Origin: an uncultured Paracoccaceae bacterium
Lineage (GTDB): Bacteria > Pseudomonadota > Alphaproteobacteria > Rhodobacterales > Rhodobacteraceae
Length of the DNA stretch: 64,000 bases
Assembly: GCA_938028765.1 (NCBI GenBank)
Contig: CALIZF010000018.1
Span: 24,534 to 88,533, forward strand
Direction: 5' to 3'
Positions within the stretch are counted from its first letter, which is position 1. Each line of letters starts with the position of its first letter. This document shows, in pieces, positions 39,589 to 51,306 of the stretch. The notes below the pieces were generated by a model. It ran no database searches. It was given only the letters and a program-made list of their open reading frames with translations, and had not been told where the DNA came from. The translations under genes were made by a program, and so were the position numbers.

Positions 39589-40806
39589 TTGGACCGCAGC
39601 CCGATCATCGCCCCGGTTCCCGCGCCCGGCGCCCATGCCTTCGCCTTGCTGTCCGGGCTGGAGGCGGGGGTGCGGGGCGTACTTGTCTCGGTCATGCCGC
39701 TGGAGATGTATCGCGCCTATGGCGATGCGGGCACCGTGTCGGTCATCTATTTCGCCATCGGCTGCCTCGCGCTTCTGGGCGGCCTGTCGGTGCCCTGGGT
39801 GACCGGGCGCGTGCCGCGGCGCTGGACCTTCACGGGGGGATGCGTGCTCTTCCTTGCGGGGCAGGCGATGGCGGTCGCCGGGGGGCCGCTGATGGGGCCG
39901 GCGGTCGCGGTCAACGCGCTCGGCACGGTCACGGTGTTCGTCTGCCTCAATGCCTATGTGCTCGACTACATCGGCAGGGCGCAGCTCGGCCGGACGGAAT
40001 CGCTGCGGATGTTCTATGCCGCCGCGTCCTGGACGGCGGGGCCCGTCTTCGGCGTTCTGGCGCTGGAATGGTGGCGCCCGCTGCCGTTCCTGACAGCCGC
40101 CGCGCTGACCGGGGCGCTGATCGCGGCGTTCTGGATCCTGCGCCTCGGCAATGGCAAGGCGATCGCGCGGGCGAAGGCGCCGACGCCGAACGCGCTGGCC
40201 TACCTTGCCCGCTTCGTCGCGCAGCCGCGGCTGGTGCAGGGCTGGACCTTCGCCGTCATCCGGTCGTCGGGGTGGTGGGTGTTCGTCGTCTACCTGCCGA
40301 TCTTCGCCATCGAGGCGGGGCTGGGCGACCGGGTGGGGGGCATCACGCTGTCGCTGGCCTCGGCGATGATGTTTCTCACGCCCTTGATGCTGCGCTGGAT
40401 GCAGGCGCGCTCGATCCGCCATGCCGTGCGTGCGGGGTTCCTTGCGGCCGGCTTCCTGTTCGCGGCGGCCGGTGCGCTGGCGTGGTGGCCCTGGGCGGCG
40501 GTGGCGGCGCTGCTGGCGGCGTCGTTCTTCCTCGTGCTGCTCGACGCCTGCGGGGGGCTGCCGTTCCTGCTTGCGGTCAAGCCGTCGGAGCGGACCGAGA
40601 TGGCGGCGGTCTATTCCAGTTTCCGCGACGTGTCGGGCATCCTGACCCCGGGCCTCGCCGCCGCGGTGCTGCTGGCGGCGCCGCTGCCGGCGCTGTTTGC
40701 AGTCACGGGCGCGATGCTGCTGGGCTGCTGGGGCCTTGCCGGCCGGCTGCCGCGGCGCCTCGGGACGCCGCGCCCCTCGCACGGACGGCCGCTGCCGGCG
40801 GCATAG
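39589..40806 (+). CDS. MFS-type membrane transporter
   Basis: A 405-aa protein with about twelve hydrophobic segments (for example VIYFAIGCLALLGGLSVPWV, VFVVYLPIFAIEAGLG and AALLAASFFLVLLDA). The intracellular loop TGRVPRRWTFTGG lies after helix 2. It fits the major facilitator fold, but no substrate motif is recognised. The start is a TTG at 39589 (LDRSPIIAPV). An ATG at 39579 is in another frame. The start is therefore moderately uncertain. Confidence 0.8.
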   Translation: MDRSPIIAPVPAPGAHAFALLSGLEAGVRGVLVSVMPLEMYRAYGDAGTVSVIYFAIGCLALLGGLSVPWVTGRVPRRWTFTGGCVLFLAGQAMAVAGGPLMGPAVAVNALGTVTVFVCLNAYVLDYIGRAQLGRTESLRMFYAAASWTAGPVFGVLALEWWRPLPFLTAAALTGALIAAFWILRLGNGKAIARAKAPTPNALAYLARFVAQPRLVQGWTFAVIRSSGWWVFVVYLPIFAIEAGLGDRVGGITLSLASAMMFLTPLMLRWMQARSIRHAVRAGFLAAGFLFAAAGALAWWPWAAVAALLAASFFLVLLDACGGLPFLLAVKPSERTEMAAVYSSFRDVSGILTPGLAAAVLLAAPLPALFAVTGAMLLGCWGLAGRLPRRLGTPRPSHGRPLPAA

Positions 40807-40983
40807 GGCGGCCGGCCGCGCGCGGCGGATCCGGCGCGACGACCGACGGTTGCGCGCCGGCGTGGCACGGGGCGAGGCAGGATGCGCCTTGGGAACGACG
40901 GTCTGCACGGGGCGCGCGCCGTCCGGGCGGATCGGTTGCGGCCCTAGGCGGGGGCGCTGTGGCGCGTCTTCCCCGGCCGGGGA

Positions 40984-42114
40984 TCATCCTGCGGCTTCGG
41001 GTTGCGCCAGCACCCAGGCCTCGAACACCGGATCGGCCAGGCGCCAGGCCCCCGCCACCTGGTCGGCCAGTCCGTTGCGCACCAGCCAGCGCAGCGCGGC
41101 CTGCCGCTGGGCCGGTGCGGGGGCGGCGGGCGCGCCCGTCAGGGCCGCCAGACGCGCGCCGGCCGCCTCGCCGTAGGGCGCCTCGGCCCGCTCGGCCAGG
41201 AGGCGCGCCATCGCGCGGCGCAGGGGCGGCCAGCCGCGCCACATGTCGGCCAGCCCCAGTTCGGCGGCAAGACGCGCCGCCGTCTCGTCCGCCGCCGCGG
41301 CTTCGGTCATCGCGGGGTTCAGCCCCAGCGTGACCAGCCAGCGCTGGAAGAACATCGGGTTGGCCCCGAACTGCGCGAAGAAGTCGAGCGCCACCGCCCG
41401 GTCCAGCCGCCGGCGATAGACGGCGTGGAAGACGCCCAGCTGGTGGTCCACGAAGGCCGCATCGAAGGGCGGCAGGTCGAGCGGCCCTGCGAAGCGGAAG
41501 AACGGTGCGTCGCGCTCGGTGAAGACCCGGTCCAGCCCGACGCGGGACGATCCCGTGAACACGCTGCGCAGGCCGTCGCGGTGCCGTGTCAGCTGGCTGC
41601 GCAGCGCCGCCATGAAGCCGGCCCCGCCGGGATGCCGCCCGATTTCCTGGAACTCGTCGAGCATCAGGATCGCCGGCCGGGCCGGATTCGCCAGCCGGTC
41701 GAGCACGGCGCCGAGGCGACCGACCGCCGCCGCATCGGGCGCGCCGCGGGGCGGGCCGAGCTCGATCTCGGCCCCGGCGATGTCCGCCGTCATCGACAGC
41801 CGCGCCTTCAGCGGCAGCGCCTCGGCCCAGGCGGCCAGCCGGGCGGCGTGGCTGGCGCGCCGCAGCGCGCGGTCGGCCTCGTAGATCAGCAGCGCCAGCG
41901 GATCGGCCGGCGCGCCCCAGAAATCGGCATAGACGACACGATGTCCGTACTGCTCGCCCGCGACGAAGGCGAGGTCGCGCGTCAGGAACGCGGTCTTGCC
42001 GGTGCGGCGCGGGCCGAACAGCGTGAGGGCCGGCAGCGGGCCCTGCGTCAGCGTCACGAAGACCGACCGCGCGAGATCCCGCCGCGGAAAGTGCCAATCC
42101 TGCGCCATAGCCAC
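40984..42114 (-). CDS. AAA/STAND-like ATPase, orphan
   Basis: A 376-aa P-loop ATPase of the archaeal-ATPase (MNS) type. Walker A is LFGPRRTGKTAFL (about residues 33-41), Walker B is AILMLDEFQEI (about 150), and sensor 1 is RSVFTGSSRVGL (about 183). The second half is helical and ends with winged-helix-like sequence (ALRWLVRNGLADQVAGAWRL). Such proteins act as regulators or in toxin-like or genome-defence roles, but the partner is not evident. It is a lone gene between the MFS transporter and the dehydrogenase gene. Confidence 0.78.
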   Translation of the reverse strand: MAMAQDWHFPRRDLARSVFVTLTQGPLPALTLFGPRRTGKTAFLTRDLAFVAGEQYGHRVVYADFWGAPADPLALLIYEADRALRRASHAARLAAWAEALPLKARLSMTADIAGAEIELGPPRGAPDAAAVGRLGAVLDRLANPARPAILMLDEFQEIGRHPGGAGFMAALRSQLTRHRDGLRSVFTGSSRVGLDRVFTERDAPFFRFAGPLDLPPFDAAFVDHQLGVFHAVYRRRLDRAVALDFFAQFGANPMFFQRWLVTLGLNPAMTEAAAADETAARLAAELGLADMWRGWPPLRRAMARLLAERAEAPYGEAAGARLAALTGAPAAPAPAQRQAALRWLVRNGLADQVAGAWRLADPVFEAWVLAQPEAAG

Positions 42115-42158
42115 GATTGGCCGCCGGTGGCTAATTAGTCAACGGCGGCTGAAACCGG

Positions 42159-43844
42159 CTAGTCGAGCAGCCGCCGCGCGATGACCTGCGCCTGGATCTC
42201 GGCCGCACCCTCGAAGATGTTGAGGATCCGCGCGTCGCAGAGCACGCGGGAAATCGCATACTCGAGCGCGAAGCCGTTCCCGCCGTGGATCTGCAACGCA
42301 TTGTCCGCCGCCGCCCAGGCCACCCGCGCGCCCAGAAGCTTGGCCATCCCCGCCTCGAGGTCGCAGCGCCTGTCGTGGTCCTTCTGCCAGGCGCTGAAGT
42401 AGGTGAGCTGCCGGGCCACCATGATCTCGACCGCCATCATGGCGAGCTTGGAGGCCACGCGCGGGAAGGCGATCAGCGGCTTGCCGAACTGCTTGCGGTC
42501 CTCGGCGTAGCGCAGGCCAAGCTCGAGCGCGTTCTGCGCCACGCCGACCGCCCGGGCGGCGGTCTGGATACGCGCGCTCTCGAAGGTCTGCATGAGCTGC
42601 TTGAAGCCCTGCCCCTCGACGCCGCCCAGAAGGTTCTCGCCCTTCACGCGGAAACCGTCGAAGTTGACAGTGTATTCCTTCATGCCGCGGTAACCCAGCA
42701 CCTCGATCTCGCCGCCCGAGAGGCCAGGATCGACAAAGGGGTGCTCGTCCGTGCCGGGCGTCTTTTCGGCAAGGAACATCGACAGGCCGCGGTAATCGGT
42801 CGTGCCGGGGATGGTGCGGGCAAGCACGGTCATCACATGGGTGCGCGCGGCGTGGGTGATCCAGGTCTTGTTGCCGGTGATCACCCAGTCGTCGCCCTCG
42901 CGCGCCGCGCGCGTCCGGAGGCTGCCGAGGTCGGAGCCGGTATTGGGCTCGGTGAAGACTGCCGTCGGCAGGATCTCGCCCGAGGCGAGGCCCGGCAGCC
43001 ACTTTGCCTTCTGCTCGGGCGTGCCGCCGCACAGGATCAGTTCCGCCGCGATCTCGGACCGGGTGCCGAGGCTGCCGACGCCGATGTAGCCGCGGCTCAG
43101 TTCCTCGCTGACGACGACCATCGACGCCTTCGACAGGCCTAGGCCGCCGTATTCCTCGGGGATGGTCAGGCCGAACACGCCCATCTCGGCGAGCTTGCCG
43201 ATCACCTCCATCGGGATCAGCGCGTCGCGCAGGTGCCAGCCGTGCGCGTGGGGGATCACCTCCTCGTCGGCGAAACGGCGGAACTGAGCGCGGATCATCT
43301 CGAGATCGTCGTCAAGCCCCGTGGCCCCGAAGGTCGCCCGCCCGCCGTTGTCGCGCATCAGCGCGACCAGCCGCAGCCGCGCGGCGTCGGAATTGCCGGC
43401 CAGCACCGGCGCGGCGTCGGCGTCGAAGGCCGCGGTTTCGGCCGCGGTCAGGCCGAGGTCGGCGGGGCGCACCATCTCGCCCTGGCTCATGGGGATGCCG
43501 CCGGCGATCTGGGCGCAGTATTCGCCGAAGGCGATCTGCAGGATGAGCCGTTCCATCTCGCCCAGCTGACCGGCGGCTTCCAGCCGACCGGCCCAGGCCC
43601 GCATCTGGCGCAGCGCCTCAACATAGGTCGCAAGCCAGGCAAGACCGTGCGCTTGGGTCTGGTGACGTTCCAGAAGGCCCGCCTGCACCTTGCCGTCCGG
43701 CGCGACCGTGTCGCGCAGCCGCCCGAGCGCGACCGCGTAGAGCGTCTCGGCCGCCGCAAGGGCCGCCTCGGCGGTGCCCGTCAGGTCGGGAAGAACGGCG
43801 GTTGCGGTGCCGGTCGCCGGCAGGTGCTGTCCATCATGGGCCAT
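42159..43844 (-). CDS. mcd: (2S)-Methylsuccinyl-CoA dehydrogenase-type acyl-CoA dehydrogenase
   Basis: A FAD acyl-CoA dehydrogenase with an extra N-terminal domain of about 160 residues (QMRAWAGRLEAAGQLGEMER), the feature that marks Mcd of the ethylmalonyl-CoA pathway. It converts methylsuccinyl-CoA to mesaconyl-CoA. The core has MGVFGLTIPEEYGGLGLSKA, LPTAVFTEPNTGSDLGSLRT, WVITGNKTWITHAAR and a C-terminal LQIHGGNGFALEY. The start at 43844 gives 561 aa, fitting Mcd. The family split from other long acyl-CoA dehydrogenases is by recall, not alignment. Electrons would go to EtfAB, encoded 11 kb away. Confidence 0.82.
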   Translation of the reverse strand: MAHDGQHLPATGTATAVLPDLTGTAEAALAAAETLYAVALGRLRDTVAPDGKVQAGLLERHQTQAHGLAWLATYVEALRQMRAWAGRLEAAGQLGEMERLILQIAFGEYCAQIAGGIPMSQGEMVRPADLGLTAAETAAFDADAAPVLAGNSDAARLRLVALMRDNGGRATFGATGLDDDLEMIRAQFRRFADEEVIPHAHGWHLRDALIPMEVIGKLAEMGVFGLTIPEEYGGLGLSKASMVVVSEELSRGYIGVGSLGTRSEIAAELILCGGTPEQKAKWLPGLASGEILPTAVFTEPNTGSDLGSLRTRAAREGDDWVITGNKTWITHAARTHVMTVLARTIPGTTDYRGLSMFLAEKTPGTDEHPFVDPGLSGGEIEVLGYRGMKEYTVNFDGFRVKGENLLGGVEGQGFKQLMQTFESARIQTAARAVGVAQNALELGLRYAEDRKQFGKPLIAFPRVASKLAMMAVEIMVARQLTYFSAWQKDHDRRCDLEAGMAKLLGARVAWAAADNALQIHGGNGFALEYAISRVLCDARILNIFEGAAEIQAQVIARRLLD

Positions 43845-44051
43845 TCTCGCTCTCCCTCTCGATCCGTCTCGCGCCTCCCGCCAGACCTGTCGCGGCTTAG
43901 GCAGTTTGCAAGTGCAGCGCAACAATAATTCGCCCGCAGCCGGCCCGCAGATCAAATCTGTCGCAGCCGATTGGCCCGTGCACGGGGCCGTGGGGCGCAG
44001 TATAGCACCGGCCGGGCGCGGCGGCGAGACGGGCAGGCAGAGGTGGTCGAG

Positions 44052-44816
44052 GTGGTATCGGGCGGGCTGTCGCCCGCGGCGTTCCTGGCGGCGGTGGCGG
44101 TCACGCTGTTTGCGGGTTTCGTTAAGGGCGCGCTCGGCTTCGCGATGCCGCTGATCATGATCTCGGCCTTCTCGGCCTTCATGGCGCCGCCCTTGGCGCT
44201 GGCCGCGCTGATCCTGCCCACGGTCACGACCAACATCCACCAGGCCTTCCGGCAGGGCTGGCGCGAGGCCTGGGGGTCAGTCCGCGCCTACCGTCGTCTG
44301 ATCGGCACGATCGTCGTGTTCATCGTGATCTCGGCGCAGTTCGTCGCCGCGATCCCGCAGCCGGTGATGCTCGGCCTTCTCGGCGTGCCGGTCTGCCTCT
44401 TCGCGGGGGTGCAGCTGCTGGGCAGGTCGCTTGCGCTGCCGCTCCGCCACCGCAAGCCGGCGGAATACGGCCTTGGCATCGTCGGGGGGCTTTACGGCGG
44501 CATATCGGGCGTCTGGGGGCCGCCGGTGCTGATCTACCTGGTGTCGGTCGGGGCGGGGAAGGCCGAGACGGTTCGGGTGCAGGGCGTGACCTTCCTGATC
44601 GGCGCCGTCGTGCTGCTGGGCGCGCACCTGCGTTCGGGCGTGCTCAACGCGGCGACGCTGCCGGTCTCGGCCGCGCTGGTGGTGCCGGCGGCCTTCGGGA
44701 TGTGGCTGGGGTTCCGGCTGCAGGACCGGCTCGACCCCGTTCGCTTCCGCCGCTGGACGCTGGTCCTGCTGCTGCTGACCGGCCTCAACCTGATCCGGCG
44801 CGCGGTCTTTCCCTGA
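44052..44816 (+). CDS. TauE/SafE-family sulfite/organosulfonate exporter-like protein
   Basis: A 254-aa inner-membrane protein with about eight helices. The TauE/SafE pattern is visible twice: VTLFAGFVKGALGFAMPLIM and EYGLGIVGGLYGGISGVWGP. Members export sulfite, sulfoacetate or other small anions. The substrate here is unknown. The start is a GTG at 44052 with AGAGG upstream. A GTG at 44043 is also possible. Divergent from mcd. Confidence 0.85.
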   Translation: MVSGGLSPAAFLAAVAVTLFAGFVKGALGFAMPLIMISAFSAFMAPPLALAALILPTVTTNIHQAFRQGWREAWGSVRAYRRLIGTIVVFIVISAQFVAAIPQPVMLGLLGVPVCLFAGVQLLGRSLALPLRHRKPAEYGLGIVGGLYGGISGVWGPPVLIYLVSVGAGKAETVRVQGVTFLIGAVVLLGAHLRSGVLNAATLPVSAALVVPAAFGMWLGFRLQDRLDPVRFRRWTLVLLLLTGLNLIRRAVFP

Positions 44817-44891
44817 TCCGGCGCCCGGTCCGGGAGGGGCGGCCGGGGCCGAACCCGGCACCCCACCCGTTTCCGCGTCGCCGGGACGGCC

Positions 44892-46490
<1,599 letters not shown>

Positions 46491-46859
46491 CTCGGGCTCC
46501 TGTCGCCGCGATTCGGCGTTTTGTTACCTCTGCGCGCCGGTCAGAGCAATTTTGTGGCGCAGGCGTGCCCGTCCGGGTCCGCACGCGGCGTATAGCACGC
46601 AGGCTTCGCGGAGGAACAGAAGCCTCGGCGGCGTTAGCGCAACCATCGGCAGATTGTCCCGCCGCGCCGTCGCCGTTGCACGATCCGCCGCAGCCCGGAC
46701 CTGCCGCGGGGTGAGGCATATTAGCCATTCCTTCGGATTTTCGGCGCCTTCATGGCGTGGGGCACAGGCCCGATTCGTACTTGGCGGTTGATTCGAAGGG
46801 CCGGAAACACGAAGATGTGGCAAAAAACAGGCAACCCGAGCAGCACAAGGACACCCCCC
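46491..46859. other. Divergent region between pckA and chvI
   Basis: The 369 bases hold promoters for pckA (minus) and the chvI operon (plus). An AT-richer stretch occurs at about 46715-46745 (GAGGCATATTAGCCATTCC). I cannot resolve exact boxes. In other alphaproteobacteria the ChvI response regulator is reported to act on pckA, so a ChvI site here would make sense. No frame looks coding. Confidence 0.35.
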
Positions 46860-47561
46860 ATGTCGCGGATCGCGCTGGTGGACGACGACAGGAACATCCT
46901 GACGTCCGTTTCGATGACGCTCGAAGCCGAGGGCTTCGAGGTGGAGACCTACAACGACGGTCAGACGGCGCTCGACGCCTTCAACCGACGCCTGCCCGAC
47001 ATGGCCGTTCTCGACATCAAGATGCCACGCATGGACGGCATGGATCTGCTGCAGCGCCTGCGGCAGAAGACGACGATGCCGGTGATCTTCCTGACCTCGA
47101 AGGACGACGAGATCGACGAGGTTCTGGGCCTGCGCATGGGCGCGGACGACTACGTGAAGAAGCCCTTCAGCCAGCGCCTGCTGGTCGAGCGGATCCGCGC
47201 CCTTTTGCGCCGGCAGGAGGCGATCGCCACGGGCGAGATGCCGACAGGCGACGATTCCAAGGTCATCGAACGCGGCAGCCTGCGGATGGACCCGCTGCGC
47301 CACTCGGTGACGTGGAAGGGGCACGACGTATCACTGACGGTGACCGAGTTCCTGCTGCTCCAGGCGCTTGCGCAGCGGCCCGGCTTCGTCAAGAGCCGCG
47401 ACCAGCTGATGGATGTGGCCTATGATGATCAGGTCTATGTCGACGATCGCACGATCGACAGCCACATCAAGCGGCTGCGCAAGAAGATGCGCGCGGTCGA
47501 TCCCGATTTCGCGGCAATCGAGACGCTCTACGGAATCGGTTACCGCTACAACGAAGAATGA
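46860..47561 (+). CDS. chvI: Response regulator ChvI (OmpR family)
   Basis: A two-component regulator, 233 aa. The receiver domain has [10 protein letters not shown], the phosphorylated aspartate in [11 protein letters not shown] (Asp52), the T/K residues in FLTSKDDE and ADDYVKKPF. The winged-helix C-terminal domain has [20 protein letters not shown] and [15 protein letters not shown] with YGIGYRY. The start at 46860 gives the ChvI N-terminus [10 protein letters not shown]. The stop overlaps the chvG start by 4 bases. It starts the chvI-chvG-hprK-rapZ-EIIA-HPr unit. Confidence 0.95.
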   Translation: MSRIALVDDDRNILTSVSMTLEAEGFEVETYNDGQTALDAFNRRLPDMAVLDIKMPRMDGMDLLQRLRQKTTMPVIFLTSKDDEIDEVLGLRMGADDYVKKPFSQRLLVERIRALLRRQEAIATGEMPTGDDSKVIERGSLRMDPLRHSVTWKGHDVSLTVTEFLLLQALAQRPGFVKSRDQLMDVAYDDQVYVDDRTIDSHIKRLRKKMRAVDPDFAAIETLYGIGYRYNEE

Positions 47562-49252
47562 CCATCGCCCGCCGCATCCCGACCGGGGACGCAGGGCCTG
47601 CACCGCGCGCCGCCGGCGAGGTGCTTCTGGGCGAGGACTGGGTTGCGCCGGAAACCTCGGATGCCGCCCTGCGCGACACCCGGGCGCGGCGCAGCGTGTT
47701 CACGCTGAACCGCTCGCCGCTTGCGCGCAAGATCGTCGTGTTCAACCTGCTTGCGCTGATCGTCCTGGTGGCGGGCGTCCTGTTCCTCAATCCGTTCCGC
47801 GACAGTCTGGTGGCGCAGCGCGAACGCGCGCTGGTGACCGAGGCGCGGTTGATCGCGGCCGTCGTGGCCCGCCCCGCCCCCGGCGAGGGGCTCGAGGAAC
47901 GGCTGGCGACCATCGACCTCGCGCCGGGCTCGACGCTCATGGTCTACACCGCCGACGGCGAACGGGCGGCGGTGCAGGTGGGCGATACGGCGCCCGATCC
48001 GGTCATCCCGCCGGGCGGCGGCGCGCGGCCGACCGTCATCACGGACCTTCTGAACGCGATCTGGGAGGGGATTTCCACCTTGCGCGCGCAGCCGGATGCG
48101 GCCGGTGCTGCGCTCGATGCCGAAAGCCTCGCCCGCGCGCTGCTGCCCGGCGCCCTGCGCGGCGAGACGGTCGTGCGCACCGGCCGCGATGCCGAGGGGG
48201 CGACCCTGTTCGCCGTCGCCACCCCGGTCCTGTCGCAGGGGGCGGTCGTGGGGGCCGTGGTCGTGTCGTCGGCCGCCGGCGAGATCGACAACCTCGTGCG
48301 CGACGAACGCGAACAGGTGCTGCAGCTGTTCGTGATCGCGCTTCTGGTGTCGATCGGGCTGTCGCTGGTGCTGGCCTCGACCATCGCCAACCCCCTAAGC
48401 GACCTTGCGGCGGCGGCGGAACTCGGCCGCGACCGGAACGCGCGCAAGATGGCGCCGGGCCGCATCCGCATCCCGGACCTGACCGCGCGCCCGGACGAGA
48501 TCGGGCGGCTGTCGATCGCGCTGCGCGGCATGGTGGCGGCCCTCTACGACCGGATCGACGCCAACGAACAGTTCGCCGCCGACGTCGCCCACGAGATCAA
48601 GAACCCGCTGGCCTCGCTGCGATCCGCCGTGAACACGATGCGACATGCCAAGCGCGAGGACCAGCGCGAGAAGCTTCTCGATGTGATCGAACACGACGTG
48701 CGCCGCCTCGACCGGCTGGTCAGCGACATCTCGAACGCCTCGCGGCTCGACAGCGAGCTGGTGAAGGAGGTCGAGGAAGAATTCGACCTCTTGCGGACGA
48801 TCACGAACCTCGGCGAATACCTTGGCAAGCAGGCGGCCGAGAAGGGCGTGGACTTCATCACCGACCTGCCGCCCGAACCCATCCGCATCAACGGGCTGGA
48901 GGCGCGGCTGGCGCAGGTGTTCGTGAACCTGATCAGCAATGCGATCTCGTTCTGCGAGGAAGGCGATGCGGTGCGCGTCTGGGCGCGCCGGCGAGAGAAC
49001 CGTGTGCTGGTCGTGGTGGAGGACACGGGGCCGGGCATTCCCGAACAGTCGCTGACGAAGATCTTCAACCGGTTCTATTCCGAGCGGCCGCCGGGTCAGT
49101 TCGGCAACCACTCGGGGCTGGGCCTTTCGATCTCGAAACAGATCGTCGAAGCCCATGGCGGCGTGATCTGGGCCGAGAACATCCGCCCCACCGACGACGA
49201 CGCGACGTCCGAACCGCTCGGCGCGCGGTTCGTGGTGGGCCTGCCGGTGTGA
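47558..49252 (+). CDS. chvG: Sensor histidine kinase ChvG
   Basis: The membrane sensor partner of ChvI, 564 aa. Helix 1 (about 58-80, [20 protein letters not shown]), a periplasmic domain (about 80-255), helix 2 ([20 protein letters not shown]), HAMP, the H-box [20 protein letters not shown] with His345, the N-box [14 protein letters not shown]1 [10 protein letters not shown] and G2 [16 protein letters not shown] are all visible. In relatives ChvG-ChvI answers acid or envelope change. It overlaps chvI by 4 bases and hprK by 4 bases. Confidence 0.95.
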   Translation: MTIARRIPTGDAGPAPRAAGEVLLGEDWVAPETSDAALRDTRARRSVFTLNRSPLARKIVVFNLLALIVLVAGVLFLNPFRDSLVAQRERALVTEARLIAAVVARPAPGEGLEERLATIDLAPGSTLMVYTADGERAAVQVGDTAPDPVIPPGGGARPTVITDLLNAIWEGISTLRAQPDAAGAALDAESLARALLPGALRGETVVRTGRDAEGATLFAVATPVLSQGAVVGAVVVSSAAGEIDNLVRDEREQVLQLFVIALLVSIGLSLVLASTIANPLSDLAAAAELGRDRNARKMAPGRIRIPDLTARPDEIGRLSIALRGMVAALYDRIDANEQFAADVAHEIKNPLASLRSAVNTMRHAKREDQREKLLDVIEHDVRRLDRLVSDISNASRLDSELVKEVEEEFDLLRTITNLGEYLGKQAAEKGVDFITDLPPEPIRINGLEARLAQVFVNLISNAISFCEEGDAVRVWARRRENRVLVVVEDTGPGIPEQSLTKIFNRFYSERPPGQFGNHSGLGLSISKQIVEAHGGVIWAENIRPTDDDATSEPLGARFVVGLPV

Positions 49253-49926
49253 GCGGGGCGGTCCACGCAGCGGGCGGCGCGCCTGCGGCGGCGGACGCGG
49301 CCGCGGTGCCGGGCGGGATCGGTCCGGGGCCGTCGGCCGTTGCGGCGGCGGGCATCGTGCACGCCAGTTGTGTGGCCTTCGGCGGCGCGGGCGTCCTGAT
49401 CCTCGGCCCGTCGGGGTCCGGCAAGTCGGCGCTGGCGCTGGCGTTGATGGGGCTCGGCGCGGCGCTGGTGGCCGACGACCGTGTGCTGCTGACGCTGCCG
49501 TCCGCGCCCGCTTCGCGGCGGCCGGACGCGGGCACCGAACCCGACGACGCGGTTGCGCGCGGGGGCCGCATCGAGCGGTCGCCGGGGCCGGGGGCGCCGG
49601 AGGCGCCGGACGCGGGGGCCGCGGCGGCCGGCAGCGCGCCGGGCGATCCGCCCGATGGCGGACCGCGGGGCGCGATCCTTGCCCAAGCGCCGGAGGGGCT
49701 GCCGCGCTGGATCGAGGCGCGGGGCATCGGCCTTCTGCACGCGCCCGTCCTGCGGCAGGCGCAGCTCGCGCTGGTGGTCGATCTGGGTCGGGCGGAAGCG
49801 GACCGCCTGCCGCCGCGCCGCCTCTGGCATTGGCGCGGTGCTGCAGTCGCCTGCGTTCACGCCGTGGCGACGGGGCATTTCCCCGCCGCGATCCGGCACT
49901 ATGTGCTGTGGGGCCGCGCCGCATGA
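49249..49926 (+). CDS. hprK: HPr kinase/phosphorylase-like protein with low-complexity insertion
   Basis: Short alphaproteobacterial HprK lacks the N-terminal domain of Firmicutes enzymes and phosphorylates HPr on Ser46. Here [20 protein letters not shown] leads to Walker A GPSGSGKS (residues 53-60), then [10 protein letters not shown]. The C-terminal part has [18 protein letters not shown] and [19 protein letters not shown]. Between these, residues about 85-140 are a Pro/Ala/Gly/Asp-rich insertion not usual in the family, making it 225 aa against about 145-150. The N-terminal 35 residues are also low in complexity. The start is the GTG overlapping the chvG stop. Confidence 0.85.
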   Translation: MSGAVHAAGGAPAAADAAAVPGGIGPGPSAVAAAGIVHASCVAFGGAGVLILGPSGSGKSALALALMGLGAALVADDRVLLTLPSAPASRRPDAGTEPDDAVARGGRIERSPGPGAPEAPDAGAAAAGSAPGDPPDGGPRGAILAQAPEGLPRWIEARGIGLLHAPVLRQAQLALVVDLGRAEADRLPPRRLWHWRGAAVACVHAVATGHFPAAIRHYVLWGRAA

Positions 49927-50864
49927 GCCGGCCGGGGCCGATCATGACCGATGCCACCCGCGTCCCCCATGGCGCCGACCGCAGCGCCCGCCTGATCCTT
50001 GTCACCGGCCCCTCGGGCGCCGGGCGGACGACGGCGATCGGCGCGCTGGAGGATCTGGGCTGCGAGACGATCGACAACCTGCCCCTGCGCCTCGTGCCCC
50101 GGCTGCTGGACGGGCCGCCGCTGGACCGGCCGCTGGCGCTCGGCCTGGCGGCGGCGGGGCGCAGCTTTTCGGCCGCCGGGCTGATCGAGCTGATCGACAC
50201 GCTGACGCGCGACCCCGGCGTGCAGATCGAGGTGATCTATCTCGACTGTCGGCCGGACGTGCTGGTGCGGCGCTATTCCGAAACCCGCCGCCGCCACCCC
50301 ATGGCCCCGGCCGAGGATCCGCAGGCCGGGATCGCGCGCGAGGCCGACCTTCTGGCCCCGATCCGCACCCGCGCCGACATGCTGATCGACACCTCGGACA
50401 TGACGCCGCACGACCTGAAGGCCGAGATCGCGCGCTGGTTCGGGGCGACGCCGCAGGGCCGGCTTGCGGTGTCGGTGCAATCCTTCAGCTACAAGCGCGG
50501 CCTGCCGCGCGGCGTGGACATGGTGTTTGACTGTCGCTTTCTGAAGAACCCCTACTGGGATCCGGCCCTCCGGCCGCTCGACGGCCGCGCCCCGGCGGTG
50601 GCGCAGGCCGTGGCGGCCGACCCGCGCTTCCGCCCGTTCTTCGACCGGGTCGCCGACCTGATCCTCATGCTTCTGCCGGCCCAGACGGACGAAGGCAAGG
50701 CCCACCTCGCCATCGGGTTCGGCTGCACGGGCGGCCAGCACCGCAGCGTCGTCGTTGCGGAAATGCTCGCGGGTGCGCTTGCAGAGGCGGGCTGGCAGGT
50801 GTCTAAACGTCATCGCGAGCTGGAACGCCGCAGTGCAGAGGGCGCACGTGACCATGCTGGCTGA
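49923..50864 (+). CDS. rapZ: RapZ-family RNase adapter / nucleotide-binding protein
   Basis: A 313-aa YvcJ/RapZ protein. Walker A is [13 protein letters not shown] (residues 27-38), and the Walker B-like [20 protein letters not shown] follows. The C-terminal RNA-binding half has [32 protein letters not shown] and [18 protein letters not shown]. In enterobacteria RapZ senses glucosamine-6-phosphate and guides RNase E on a small RNA. In alphaproteobacteria it sits in this PTS cluster and its targets are less clear. The ATGA overlap with hprK shows coupling. Confidence 0.93.
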   Translation: MSRPGPIMTDATRVPHGADRSARLILVTGPSGAGRTTAIGALEDLGCETIDNLPLRLVPRLLDGPPLDRPLALGLAAAGRSFSAAGLIELIDTLTRDPGVQIEVIYLDCRPDVLVRRYSETRRRHPMAPAEDPQAGIAREADLLAPIRTRADMLIDTSDMTPHDLKAEIARWFGATPQGRLAVSVQSFSYKRGLPRGVDMVFDCRFLKNPYWDPALRPLDGRAPAVAQAVAADPRFRPFFDRVADLILMLLPAQTDEGKAHLAIGFGCTGGQHRSVVVAEMLAGALAEAGWQVSKRHRELERRSAEGARDHAG

Positions 50865-50892
50865 GGGGCTGGGCAAGGGGCAGTCGAATGGC

Positions 50893-51297
50893 ATGGGCAG
50901 GGCGCCCGTCATCGGCGTCGTGATCGTCGCGCACGGCGGGCTGGCGCGCGAGTATCTGGCCGCGGTCGAGCACGTTCTAGGCCGCCAGACCGGTATCCGA
51001 ACCGTCGCCATCGAGGCCGACCACGATCGCGCCGCCAAGGAAGCCGAGATCCGCGCCGCCGCCGATGCGGTGGACGAGGGCGCGGGGGTGGTCGTGGTGA
51101 CCGACCTCTTCGGCGGCTCGCCCTCGAACCTGTCGATCCTTGCCTGCGCCCGCGACAACCGGCGGATCCTCTACGGCGCCAACCTGCCGATGCTGATCAA
51201 GCTCGCCCAGTCGCGCGACCTGAGCCTTGTCGAGGCGGTCGAGGCTGCCGCGACGGCCGGGCGCAAATACATCGACAGCCGCGAGATCCGGCGCTAA
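50893..51297 (+). CDS. PTS EIIA component (mannose/sugar-type IIA), nitrogen/carbon PTS
   Basis: A 134-aa EIIA-Man-type protein, the phosphate acceptor partner of HPr. The active histidine is His14 in IGVVIVAHGGLAREYL, and VVVTDLFGGSPSNLSILACA is the family motif. It lacks any sugar permease partner, so it is likely regulatory. The start at 50893 (MGRAPVIG) is preferred over upstream in-frame ATGs at 50755 and 50854 that add sequence overlapping rapZ. Confidence 0.9.
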   Translation: MGRAPVIGVVIVAHGGLAREYLAAVEHVLGRQTGIRTVAIEADHDRAAKEAEIRAAADAVDEGAGVVVVTDLFGGSPSNLSILACARDNRRILYGANLPMLIKLAQSRDLSLVEAVEAAATAGRKYIDSREIRR

Positions 51298-51306
51298 TCA
51301 GTCGGG

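Noticed and set aside
40971..40982. Palindrome CCCCGGCCGGGG next to the AAA ATPase stop
   Set aside because: Too short and loop-free to support a hairpin or operator call.
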